The translations under genes were made by a program, and so were the position numbers. A stretch of DNA of 64,000 bases from JBOZRQ01 sp050789255. Its GTDB lineage: Bacteria > Bacillota > Sulfobacillia > Symbiobacteriales > Symbiobacteriaceae. Below are positions 49,591-56,421 of this stretch, in pieces. The notes below the pieces were generated by a model, which had not been told where the DNA came from, ran no database searches, and saw only the letters and a list, made by a program, of their open reading frames with translations. The stretch covers positions 186,001 to 250,000 of the forward strand of contig JBOZRQ010000015.1 in assembly GCA_050789255.1 (NCBI GenBank). Direction: 5' to 3'. Positions within the stretch are counted from its first letter, which is position 1; each line of letters starts with the position of its first letter.

Positions 49591-51186
49591 CTAATACACA
49601 GACTCTTCCCGGTACTCGCCCCAGAGCTCCCGCCAGATGCCGCAGATCTCGCCCTCGGTGCAGTAAGCCTTGACGCACTCGATGATGTAGGGCATGAGGT
49701 TGTCGCTGGTCTGGGAGGCCCGGCGCAGTTCGGCCAGGGCAGCAGCGGCACGCTTTTGGTCGCGGGTGGCCCGGACCTGCCTGGTGCGCTCGACCTGGCG
49801 GCGCTGCGCCTCGGCGTTGATCTTCAAGATGTTCGTGTTCTGCCTCTCCTCGGGCTCGACGTAGGCGTTGACGCCGACCACCCGGTAGTCGCCCTTCTGG
49901 ACCCGGCGCTGAAAACGGTAGGCAGAGTCAGCGATCTCCTGCTGGAAGAAGTTCTTCTCGATCGCTTTCACAACGCCTCCCAGGGCATCGATCTTGGCGA
50001 AGTAGGCGTTCGCCTCCTCCTCCAGCTTGTTGGTCAGGTTCTCCACGTAATAGGAGCCCGCGAGCGGGTCAACCACGTTGGCCACGCCCGACTCCTCAGC
50101 GATGATCTGCTGGGTGCGCAGGGCGATCTTGACCGCCTCTTCGGTGGGCAGGGCGAGGGCCTCATCATAAGAGTTGGTGTGCAGGGACTGGGTGCCGCCC
50201 AGCACCGCCGCCAGGGCCTGCATGGCCACCCGGACGATGTTGTTCTCCGGCTGCTGGGCGGTTAGGCTGACGCCGGCCGTTTGCGCGTGGGTGCGGAGCA
50301 TCCAGGAGCGGGGGTTCTTGGCCCCGTACTTCTCCCGCATGACCCGGGCCCAGATGCGGCGGGCGGCCCGAAACTTGGCGATCTCCTCAAAGAAGTCGTT
50401 GTGCACATCAAAGAAGAAGGAGAGGCGCGGCGCAAACTCGTCGACGTCTAGGCCTGCTTTGATGCCAGCCTCCACATAGCACATACCGTCGGCCAGGGTG
50501 AAGGCCAGCTCCTGGGCCGCCGTGGCGCCCGCCTCGCGAATGTGGTAGCCGGAGATGGAGATGGTGTTCCACTTCGGCACGTGCTTGGCGGTGAAGCCCA
50601 TGATGTCGGTGATGATGCGCAGGGAGGGCTCCGGGGGATAGATATAGGTCTTCTGGGCGATGTAGTCCTTCAGCAGGTCGTTCTGGATGGTGCCGGAGAC
50701 TTTGTCCCAGCTGACGCCCTGCTGCTCGGCCACCGCCAGGTACATCGCCAGGGCGATGGAGGCGGGCGGGTTGATGGTCATGGAGGTCGAGACCTGATCT
50801 AGCGGGATGCCGTCGAAGAGGATCTCGAAGTCCTTCAGGGAGTCGATGGCCACGCCGAGCTTTCCGACCTCGCCGTTGGCATAGGGATGGTCGGAGTCGT
50901 AGCCCAGCAGGGTGGGCATATCGAAGGCGGTGGAGAGGCCGGTCTGCCCCTGGCTGAGCAGGAACTTGAAGCGGGCGTTGGTCTCCTCGGCGGTGCCAAA
51001 GCCGGCGAACTGACGCATGGTCCACAGCTTGCCGCGGTACATGGTCGGGTGGACGCCCCGGGTATACGGGTACTCGCCGGGATCCCCCAGGTCGCGCTGG
51101 TAGTCGAAACCGGGAATATCCTCCGGCCCGTAGGTCTGTTTCACCTCACGGTCGGAAACACCGGCAAAGCGCTTCTCAGGAGCCAT
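49591..51186 (-). CDS. Methylmalonyl-CoA mutase, large (catalytic) subunit
   Basis: 531 residues, the TIM-barrel part of the split mutase. Landmarks: MYRGKLWTMRQFAGFGTAEETN near residue 50, STAFDMPTLLGYDSDHP, and the RTHAQTAGVSLTAQQPENN stretch characteristic of this superfamily. It rearranges methylmalonyl-CoA to succinyl-CoA or a related acyl-CoA (isobutyryl-CoA mutase cannot be excluded). ATG 51186. First gene of the mutase / B12 subunit / meaB operon. Operator-like site at 51212-51226. Confidence 0.95.
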   Translation of the reverse strand: MAPEKRFAGVSDREVKQTYGPEDIPGFDYQRDLGDPGEYPYTRGVHPTMYRGKLWTMRQFAGFGTAEETNARFKFLLSQGQTGLSTAFDMPTLLGYDSDHPYANGEVGKLGVAIDSLKDFEILFDGIPLDQVSTSMTINPPASIALAMYLAVAEQQGVSWDKVSGTIQNDLLKDYIAQKTYIYPPEPSLRIITDIMGFTAKHVPKWNTISISGYHIREAGATAAQELAFTLADGMCYVEAGIKAGLDVDEFAPRLSFFFDVHNDFFEEIAKFRAARRIWARVMREKYGAKNPRSWMLRTHAQTAGVSLTAQQPENNIVRVAMQALAAVLGGTQSLHTNSYDEALALPTEEAVKIALRTQQIIAEESGVANVVDPLAGSYYVENLTNKLEEEANAYFAKIDALGGVVKAIEKNFFQQEIADSAYRFQRRVQKGDYRVVGVNAYVEPEERQNTNILKINAEAQRRQVERTRQVRATRDQKRAAAALAELRRASQTSDNLMPYIIECVKAYCTEGEICGIWRELWGEYREESVY

Positions 51187-51211
51187 GACTCCTCACCCCT
51201 CGAATTTACCT

Positions 51212-51226
51212 ACCAAACGGTCGGTT
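51212..51226 (-). promoter_or_regulatory. Operator-like site upstream of mutase operon
   Basis: ACCAAACGGTCGGTT, beginning 26 bp before the mutase start, matching the site at the acyl-CoA dehydrogenase gene (48003-48016) in 13 of 14 bases at the same distance. Confidence 0.6.
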
Positions 51227-51235
51227 CATTAATAA

Positions 51236-51250
51236 TCCCCACGACGGGGA
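51236..51250 (-). terminator. Weak terminator after paralog P3
   Basis: TCCCC-GTCGT-GGGGA stem on the minus strand followed by TTATTAAT. Confidence 0.4.
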
Positions 51251-51305
51251 CATGAAAACCTGTGTTGGATTCGCCCGTTCTATGCCTGAGTCCTGCCTCT
51301 TGCCA

Positions 51306-51557
51306 TCACATTCTGGCTGTTTGAAGTTCTGCAATCCGTCTGCGAACGCGGCTGTGAACGCTCCCCTGCGGGTTCAGGCTGAACGCGAGCAGGGCTGCCC
51401 GCGGGTTGATCGCGGGGTTGAAGATGCGCAGCGTCGGGGACAGGGCGGCCAGCGCCGCCACCGGGTCAATGGCCGCAAGGGCGCACAGCGGGCAGAGTGC
51501 CGCCAGTTGGACGATGGGGTCCAAGAGGACCTCCCGGGTCACCAGGCCTTCCTTCAT
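51306..51557 (-). CDS. Small Ala/Pro/Asn-rich paralog P3
   Basis: 83 residues from ATG at 51557 (AGGAGG ribosome site). Core shared with P1 and P2: DPIVQLAALCPLCALAAID, then PVAALAALSPTLRIFNPAIN, PRAA. Unlike the other two its C-terminus is basic and Arg-rich (SRVRRRIAELQTARM) and it holds two Cys in the core. Preceded by the P2 terminator and followed by a weak hairpin. No signal peptide, no membrane helix of usual length, no known family. Confidence 0.75.
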   Translation of the reverse strand: MKEGLVTREVLLDPIVQLAALCPLCALAAIDPVAALAALSPTLRIFNPAINPRAALLAFSLNPQGSVHSRVRRRIAELQTARM

Positions 51558-51596
51558 GGGTGGGTCCTCCTCGGAAGGGTTTTGCGGGCAGGGAGC

Positions 51597-51620
51597 AAAA
51601 GGGAGGGGCTGCCCCCTCCC
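51597..51620 (-). terminator. Terminator between P2 and P3
   Basis: GGGAGGGG/CCCCTCCC stem-loop followed by TTTTGC on the minus strand, right after the P2 stop. Confidence 0.8.
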
Positions 51621-51624
51621 GTGG

Positions 51625-51882
51625 TTACCACACAAAAGGCTTCTTGGCGAAGGGCTTGCCCGGAAGGAGGGCAAGCGTAGGCGCCGCCGCCGGGTTGAAG
51701 GCAAGGAAGGCGGCGCGGGGGTTGATTGCCGGGTTGAAGATCTGCAGGGTCGGGCTTAGCGCCGAAAGCGCCGCGACCGGGTTGACAGCCGCGAGGCCAG
51801 CGAAGGGGTTTAGCGAAGCGAGCTGCGCAGTGGGGTCGAAGAAGACCGCCTGCGGGGTGTCTACAGCGAAGCCAAACTTCAC
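51625..51882 (-). CDS. Small Ala/Pro/Asn-rich paralog P2
   Basis: 85 residues from GTG at 51882 behind AAAGGAGTG. Core: DPTAQLASLNPFAGLAAVN, PVAALSALSPTLQIFNPAIN, PRAAFLAFNPAAAPTLAL, ending in PGKPFAKKPFVW. It has clear regular spacing of Pro every 9-12 residues and no Cys. Lies in a tandem array of three such genes, each followed by its own hairpin. Not a family I recognise; candidate spore-surface or structural protein from the promoter of P1. Confidence 0.78.
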   Translation of the reverse strand: MKFGFAVDTPQAVFFDPTAQLASLNPFAGLAAVNPVAALSALSPTLQIFNPAINPRAAFLAFNPAAAPTLALLPGKPFAKKPFVW

Positions 51883-51907
51883 TGGAACTACACTCCTTTG
51901 CGCAGAA

Positions 51908-51931
51908 CAGGGGAGCCTTGCGACTCCCCTG
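51908..51931 (-). terminator. Hairpin between P1 and P2
   Basis: CAGGGGAG/CTCCCCTG stem-loop then TTCTGCG on the minus strand, 15 bp after the P1 stop. Confidence 0.65.
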
Positions 51932-51945
51932 CGACTGCGAATGCG

Positions 51946-52440
51946 TTAAACCTTGCCGAACGGGAATTTGCCGAACGGCTTGAAGAAGGGCTTGCCGGCG
52001 CCCTTGAGGGCAAGGGTGGGAGCGGAAGCCGGGTTGAACTGCAACTGGGCCGCGGCCGGGTTGACGGCCGGGTTGAAGATCTGCAGGGCCGGGCTCTTGG
52101 CGGCCAGGGCTGCGGTGGGATTGCTGGCGGCGAGGGCGGCGAAGGGGTTCAGCGATGCCAGCTGGTCGATGGGATTGGTGAAGATCTGCTGCGTGGGGCC
52201 GAAGGGGCTAACCGCGGTCGGGGTAAGAGCTGCGGCGGCAGCCGTGGTGGGCGTGACCTGGCTCAGTAGGCTGGTCAGGTCAACGGTCGGCGTAACCGCA
52301 GCGGTCGTCGGAGTGGTGACGGTGGTCGGAGTTACCGTCGGAATGCGGGTAGTAAACGCCGGGCAGGAGACCGTGACCGGCGAGGCCGTCGTCGGGCACG
52401 GGCAAGAGGTCGTGGTGACGACCCGATTGCTTCTGCTCAC
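51946..52440 (-). CDS. Small Ala/Pro/Asn-rich paralog P1 with Thr/Pro-rich N-terminus
   Basis: 164 residues from GTG at 52440 behind GAGGAGG. Residues 1-80 are Thr/Pro/Val-rich with Cys 13, 15 and 26 (TTTSCPCPTTASPVTVSC) and a run of TPTT units; residues 90-164 are the core shared with P2 and P3 (NPIDQLASLNPFAALAASN, PTAALAAKSPALQIFNPAVN, PAAAQLQFNP), ending in Lys/Phe-rich GKPFFKPFGKFPFGKV. First of the tandem array. A sigma-K-like promoter is 63 bp upstream (52503-52529). Confidence 0.78.
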   Translation of the reverse strand: MSRSNRVVTTTSCPCPTTASPVTVSCPAFTTRIPTVTPTTVTTPTTAAVTPTVDLTSLLSQVTPTTAAAAALTPTAVSPFGPTQQIFTNPIDQLASLNPFAALAASNPTAALAAKSPALQIFNPAVNPAAAQLQFNPASAPTLALKGAGKPFFKPFGKFPFGKV

Positions 52441-52502
52441 TCCAGGGACCTCCTCTCAGTCTGTACAAGGACGACATCCAAGTAGTGGGACGCCTCCACA
52501 AT

Positions 52503-52529
52503 CAGCTTATGTAACCGACTGTGGCAGGT
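52503..52529 (-). promoter_or_regulatory. Candidate sigma-K promoter of paralog array
   Basis: Minus strand AC, 16-bp spacer, CATAAGCTG. The sigma-K pattern is AC - 16/17 - CATANNNTA; one base differs (G for A at the end). Confidence 0.45.
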
Positions 52530-52557
52530 GCATGGGTTCCACCGCCCGATTTGCGGC

Positions 52558-53025
52558 CTACTGCAGATTCTTCAGCGCAAGAAGGCCCTCTGGCTTGAAT
52601 CCGCTGCGGTCTGCTGCCAGCAGACCGGACTGCCGGTCCAGGGTGAGCACCAGCTTGATCTTCTTGGCGCCCTGTGCTGCGAGCCAGGCCTCCCCCAGCG
52701 CCAGCAGCGTCCGCCCGACCCCGCGGCGCCGGTGCCGGGGTGCCACCCACCAGTCGTGCACGTAGCCCTGCAGCACCCCCGTGCTTCCGTCCGCCGCTGC
52801 ACCGACCAGGGCGTAACCCGTGGGCTCCGCCCCTGCGTGGGCCACGATTGCCGCCCCGCCCGGGCTGGTGACTGTGGAGCGGATGCGCTGCTGGTACCTC
52901 TGGGCCATGGCCACGGGGCTTAGCCCCGCACGCTGCCCCTCCTGGGGCAGCTCAAACGCCGCAGCAAGGGCGGCTCGTTCCATCCAGGGAATGTCGTAGG
53001 TGGTTGCCAGGCGGTAGTGATACAC
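52558..53025 (-). CDS. GNAT-family N-acetyltransferase
   Basis: 155 residues from GTG at 53025, six bases after GGGAGGGG. GNAT fold: RLATTYDIPWMERA start, acetyl-CoA loop RHRRRGVGRTLLALGEAWLA (about residues 96-115) and FKPEGLLALKN at the end. It shares RSTVTSPGGAAIVA with the divergent acetyltransferase at 53120 (LRSPGATAVVA), so the two look like an old duplicate pair. Substrate unknown. Confidence 0.82.
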   Translation of the reverse strand: MYHYRLATTYDIPWMERAALAAAFELPQEGQRAGLSPVAMAQRYQQRIRSTVTSPGGAAIVAHAGAEPTGYALVGAAADGSTGVLQGYVHDWWVAPRHRRRGVGRTLLALGEAWLAAQGAKKIKLVLTLDRQSGLLAADRSGFKPEGLLALKNLQ

Positions 53026-53057
53026 CTGATCCCCTCCCTTCTCATGGTATGGGCAAG

Positions 53058-53087
53058 GCCCGCCTGCGGTACCTTCCGCGGGCGGGC
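53058..53087. repeat. GC-rich inverted repeat between divergent GNAT genes
   Basis: GCCCGCCTGCGG and CCGCGGGCGGGC pair over 12 bases (one T-G) in the short gap between the two start codons. Confidence 0.6.
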
Positions 53088-53119
53088 TGCGTAAGTTGGG
53101 AGGCAGGGAGGGCTGATCG

Positions 53120-53599
53120 GTGACTCAGGTACGCTACTGGCAACCGTCGGACCTGCCTGAACTGGAGCGGATGATGGTGCAGCTGACGTGGGGGATCACG
53201 CCGCCCGAGGACCGGGCTGCCGCCGGGTTGGAGCAGGTAGCCCGCTCCACGGTGCAAAACCTCCATGAGACGCTCAGGTCCCCTGGGGCAACCGCGGTGG
53301 TGGCCGAGGAGGGAGGGCGCCCGGTCGGCTTTCTGCTGGCCTGCGTGCAGCAGGATGACCGCACCGGGGAATGGCTTGGCTACCTGGCGGACATCTACCT
53401 GGAGCCCGCCTATCGCGGCCAGGGGCTCGCCGGGCACATGGAACGGCTGGCGAATGAGCACCTCCGTCAGATGGGCATGCGCAAGGCGTATGTCTGGGTT
53501 CATGCACATAACGCGAAGGGTCAGGCGTCGGCCAAACGGCTGGGCATGCAGTTGTGGGGAGTTGTCCTATCCAAAGAGCTACAAGCCGGTCCGGGGTGA
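53120..53599 (+). CDS. GNAT-family N-acetyltransferase
   Basis: 159 residues from GTG at 53120 (GGCAGGGAGGG before it). GNAT landmarks: RYWQPSDLPELERM, YLADIYLEPAYRGQGLAGHM (acetyl-CoA loop with RGQGLAG), and NAKGQASAKRLGM. Related to the divergent gene at 52558. Its 3' end overlaps the end of the converging unknown gene by 21 bp. Substrate unknown. Confidence 0.85.
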   Translation: MTQVRYWQPSDLPELERMMVQLTWGITPPEDRAAAGLEQVARSTVQNLHETLRSPGATAVVAEEGGRPVGFLLACVQQDDRTGEWLGYLADIYLEPAYRGQGLAGHMERLANEHLRQMGMRKAYVWVHAHNAKGQASAKRLGMQLWGVVLSKELQAGPG

Positions 53600-54277
53600 A
53601 TCGATTCGCCCCGACCGGCCCATGGCCTGGTTCTCCTCCTCGTCGGGCTCGACTGACGGGGCGGGGGTCAGGGTCAGTTCCACGAACTGGCCGGTGTCGC
53701 CGTCCTCCGGGCGCGCCAAATTGACCATCACCCGGCCCTGGTTGATGGTGATCTGGCCGAGTCCGACCCGGATGTTCAGGGAAGAGACCAGGGCGGTCCC
53801 GGCCTCCTGCCGGACCCGGGCCAGTTGCGCATTCGCCCGGGCCACCGAGCGCCCCACCGCCACCGCCAGCCGATCCAGCGGGGAGGGCTGATCGCCCCCG
53901 GGCTCCTCCTCCGCCATCATGCCATCGAACGGGATGTACCGCTCGGTTAACTCTGCCGCGTCTGCCTTGGCGCCCTCGAAGAGCAGGTAGGTGCTCTCGG
54001 GCGGAAGCCATTCCGGGGCGCCGGGCCCCGCCGTGACCACCGCCGTGATCAGGGTGCGGCAGCCCTTGGCCAGCCGAACCGATCTGACCGTCAGGCCATT
54101 CTCCCCGGGCACCACCACCAGCGTGCAGGCGTCCGGGACAGCGACCTTGACGCTGCCGTCCTCCTGGGCGGTCCCCGGCCCCGACCGATGGTGGGTGTAG
54201 AAGCTCCCCCGGGTGCAGCAGAGGGCCTCAAAGGCGAGCCGGTACCGGTCGCCCGGCCCCCTGATTGCTGTTCTCAC
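53579..54277 (-). CDS. Unknown protein U5 of the 55687-53579 operon
   Basis: 232 residues, GTG overlapping the previous stop (GTGA), so translation is coupled. The first half is beta-rich (VKVAVPDACTLVVVPGENG, TLITAVVTAGPGAPEW). Residues 130-210 hold SPLDRLAVAVGRSVARANAQ followed by LNIRVGLGQITINQGRV: an amphipathic helix then strands, the same plan as the two smaller proteins U3 and U4. Acidic C-terminus (PSVEPDEEENQAM). No signal peptide or known domain. Confidence 0.65.
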   Translation of the reverse strand: MRTAIRGPGDRYRLAFEALCCTRGSFYTHHRSGPGTAQEDGSVKVAVPDACTLVVVPGENGLTVRSVRLAKGCRTLITAVVTAGPGAPEWLPPESTYLLFEGAKADAAELTERYIPFDGMMAEEEPGGDQPSPLDRLAVAVGRSVARANAQLARVRQEAGTALVSSLNIRVGLGQITINQGRVMVNLARPEDGDTGQFVELTLTPAPSVEPDEEENQAMGRSGRIDSPRTGL

Positions 54278-54579
54278 GGGCCAGGCACCCCCCCGGCCGG
54301 CACCAGGGACGGGGCGGCGATGTAAGTGGCCTCGATCTGCACGTTGGAAGGGATGCCACGGAAGAGCACCGCCTGCTGTGCAGACTGCCGCGCTACGTTC
54401 CCGAACAAGACGGTGCAGGCGCCCAAAGGCAGCGCCAGGGAGGCCTGGAACTCGACGGCCAGGGAGAACTCCTGCAGCAACGCCGGGGCGTTCTGATCGC
54501 GAAGCCGGAGGTTGGCGCTGCCCATGGCGCTGCCGCTGGCCACCAGAAGGTCTGCCAGGTCAACCCGGCGGTTCTGCAT
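54274..54579 (-). CDS. Unknown protein U4 of the operon
   Basis: 101 residues, ATG 54579 behind GGGAGGCG. Reads VDLADLLVASGSAMGSANLR (amphipathic helix) followed by LQEFSLAVEFQASLALPLG and further strands. The helix-then-strand pattern with S-A-x-x-x-A-N-x-x-L matches residues about 135-180 of U5 and, more weakly, U3. I do not recognise the family; small DUF2589-type proteins have a similar plan, a memory-based remark only. Confidence 0.65.
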   Translation of the reverse strand: MQNRRVDLADLLVASGSAMGSANLRLRDQNAPALLQEFSLAVEFQASLALPLGACTVLFGNVARQSAQQAVLFRGIPSNVQIEATYIAAPSLVPAGGVPGP

Positions 54580-54596
54580 GGCGATCGCCTCCCAGG

Positions 54597-54896
54597 TTAT
54601 GTCGGCGGTACAGCGACCTCGCGCGGCACGGGGCGGAAGAAGAAGCGGAAACGGACGCCGTACTGGTCGCCCAGGGTGTAGAGCAGCTTCTCGCGCGGAT
54701 CGAGGAAGGCGATGTTGAGCAGGACGTCAGCGGAGTCCACCGGCTGATACTGCGCCAGGTATGTAATCTCGGTGGTGAACTCGAAGAGGCCGACCGGGAC
54801 CGGGGGGTTGTTGAAGGTCTTGTCGATAGCCCGGCCCACGGACGACGCTGTCGCCATAATCACCTGTTCCAGGGAATGCGCGGTAACCTGAGCCAA
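54597..54896 (-). CDS. Unknown protein U3 of the operon
   Basis: 99 residues from TTG at 54896, eight bases after GGGGAGG (a GTG three codons earlier overlaps that site). Begins AQVTAHSLEQVIMATASSVG, an amphipathic helix, then FEFTTEITYLAQYQPVDSAD and RFRFFFRPVP, a beta-rich half. Helix-strand layout like U4 and the C-terminal half of U5. No signal peptide, no Cys. Confidence 0.65.
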   Translation of the reverse strand: MAQVTAHSLEQVIMATASSVGRAIDKTFNNPPVPVGLFEFTTEITYLAQYQPVDSADVLLNIAFLDPREKLLYTLGDQYGVRFRFFFRPVPREVAVPPT

Positions 54897-54957
54897 GCGA
54901 TCCACCTCCCCGCGGCAGGTGCTAACGCCATCTTACGCAGGGAGGCCTGGCAATGAT

Positions 54958-55140
54958 TCACCCAACGAAGCCCGCCTTGAGCGCATAGAGTTGCGCTGAC
55001 TGGAAGTTGCACGGGAAGGTGTAGGCCGGCCAGAAGAAACCTGCCCCTGCCGTCGGCAGATTAACGTGACCGAATCCCCCCCACAAGGGGTTGAAGACCC
55101 CGCCGTACTGGCTAGGGATGTAGGCTGCCGGAAAGACCAA
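54958..55140 (-). CDS. Unknown aromatic/Gly-rich small protein U2
   Basis: 60 residues from TTG at 55140, seven bases after GGAGGG, overlapping the end of the upstream gene by 29 bp. Very rich in Phe, Tyr, Trp, Gly and Pro (SQYGGVFNPLWGGFGHVNLP, GAGFFWPAYTFPC), single Cys. Composition resembles spore coat or crust proteins, such as small Gly/Tyr-rich coat proteins, but homology cannot be shown here. Confidence 0.6.
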   Translation of the reverse strand: MVFPAAYIPSQYGGVFNPLWGGFGHVNLPTAGAGFFWPAYTFPCNFQSAQLYALKAGFVG

Positions 55141-55687
55141 TCATCATCCCTCCTGCTGGCATGATCCCGATGGGCATGCCGGCGGTCGCCGGAAACATAC
55201 CGATGGGGGCGCCGGGCTCAATGATCACGCCGATGGGCGAGCCAGCCGAACCGATAAAAAAGCCGCCGATCGGCCCGGACGGCTCCAAGGTGGAGATGAA
55301 CAGGGTGTTCGGGACCGGCCCGCCCGAGCGGAAGACCTGGGTGACCGGGCCACCCAGCGGCAGGCCGCCGCTGAAGACGCCACCGAGGATCGCGATCGGG
55401 GCCCCGCCGATGTTGAACAGCGAGGACGGCCCGCCGACGGGCTTTCCACCGGTGTAGGCGCCCGGAGATTCAATCGAGATCCCGGGAAGGCCAAACCGGC
55501 CAGCCGATTCAATCGGACGGGCGCCGGCGAAGGGTGCTCCCGGAGCGCCGATTTGAGCACTGCCAAACCCGACCAGCCCCCGACCCCCGCCGATCGATTC
55601 GCCCGCGCTCCCCGCCGACGCCCCGGTCTGAACGGGGCCGGAACCTCCTTGAGGCTTGGCGCTGTACATGTCCTCGGGTCTGTTCAT
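55112..55687 (-). CDS. Gly/Pro/Ile-rich repeat protein U1
   Basis: 191 residues, ATG 55687 behind AAGGGGAGAGGGG. Low complexity: glycine is by far the commonest residue, and the second half is a string of short units of the form (G/A)-(A/S/M)-P-I-G-x-(I/F)-x-(E/P), for example AGSPIGVIIEPGAPIGMFPA. Predicted to be a fibrous or beta-helical structural protein rather than an enzyme. First gene of a five-gene operon; a sigma-K-type promoter with exact -10 and -35 elements lies 24-50 bp upstream. Confidence 0.7.
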   Translation of the reverse strand: MNRPEDMYSAKPQGGSGPVQTGASAGSAGESIGGGRGLVGFGSAQIGAPGAPFAGARPIESAGRFGLPGISIESPGAYTGGKPVGGPSSLFNIGGAPIAILGGVFSGGLPLGGPVTQVFRSGGPVPNTLFISTLEPSGPIGGFFIGSAGSPIGVIIEPGAPIGMFPATAGMPIGIMPAGGMMIGLSGSLHP

Positions 55688-55710
55688 GGTCCGGGGCCCC
55701 CTCTCCCCTT

Positions 55711-55737
55711 TACTTTATGTTCCGCGATCGCTTCGGT
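55711..55737 (-). promoter_or_regulatory. Sigma-K-type promoter of the U1-U5 operon
   Basis: Minus strand AC (55736-55737), 16-bp spacer, CATAAAGTA (55711-55719): an exact match to the AC - 16/17 - CATANNNTA pattern of the late mother-cell sigma factor, 24 bp before the U1 start. Confidence 0.6.
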
Positions 55738-55853
55738 TGTCGGAATGGTTGCGCTGGGGAACAAAATCCGCTGCCCGCGGGGGGCGGCCGCTCCGCTCCA
55801 TCCAATTAGTACGTTACACTCACCCTAACGACCAGAAAGGAGGGATCCGCCAA

Positions 55854-56381
55854 ATGCGCTACGACGGAACACAACCGCGGCGCTGGTGGGCGGCGCTCAG
55901 CGTGGCCGCCGTGCTTCTCGGCCTGCTCGTACCGGGCGCCGGCGCCACGGGCCGGCAGGTCCCGCGCATCGCCCGCTCGGCGGTCGAGGAGCCGGTCCGG
56001 CTGATGGTGCAGCTACAGGGTGCGCCGCTGGCCGAAGTGACTGGCGCCGGTGCGGAGCAGGAGATCGCCCGCGAGCATCAGGGGCTGCGCCAGCAACTGC
56101 GCAGCGAGGGCATCAACTACCAGGAGCTCCATGCGCACCGCCAGCTGTTCAACGGGCTGACCCTGAAGGTGAAGGCCACCGATATCGGGCGCATCGCCGC
56201 TCTGCGCGGGGTGGCCGGGGTCTTTGTTGCCCGCAAAACGCAGCTTCCCACGCCGCAGCTTTTCTCCTCTGTCCGCATGATCGGGGCGCCACAGGCGTGG
56301 GCCGGCGACCCCGCTCACGCCATTCCCGGGGTGGACGGCACCGGCATCATCGTTGCTGTGATCGACACCGGCAAGTCGTAG
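55854..56381 (+). pseudogene. N-terminal fragment of secreted subtilase (S8 protease with I9 propeptide), interrupted
   Basis: 175 codons from ATG at 55854 (AAAGGAGGG). Signal peptide (WWAALSVAAVLLGLLVPGAGA), an I9 inhibitor-type propeptide (EHQGLRQQLRSEGINYQELH, FNGLTLKVKATDIGRIAALRGVAGVF), then the start of the catalytic domain: IGAPQAWAGDPAH ... GVDGTGIIVAVIDTG, which is the active-site Asp motif. It stops two codons later (KS, TAG); the catalytic His and Ser parts are absent. A serine recombinase gene begins 40 bp downstream. Either a disrupted gene or a split gene rejoined by excision. Confidence 0.8.
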
Positions 56382-56421
56382 GCCCATCGCACATAATGGC
56401 TCCCGTAGGGAGGTCTGTGTG

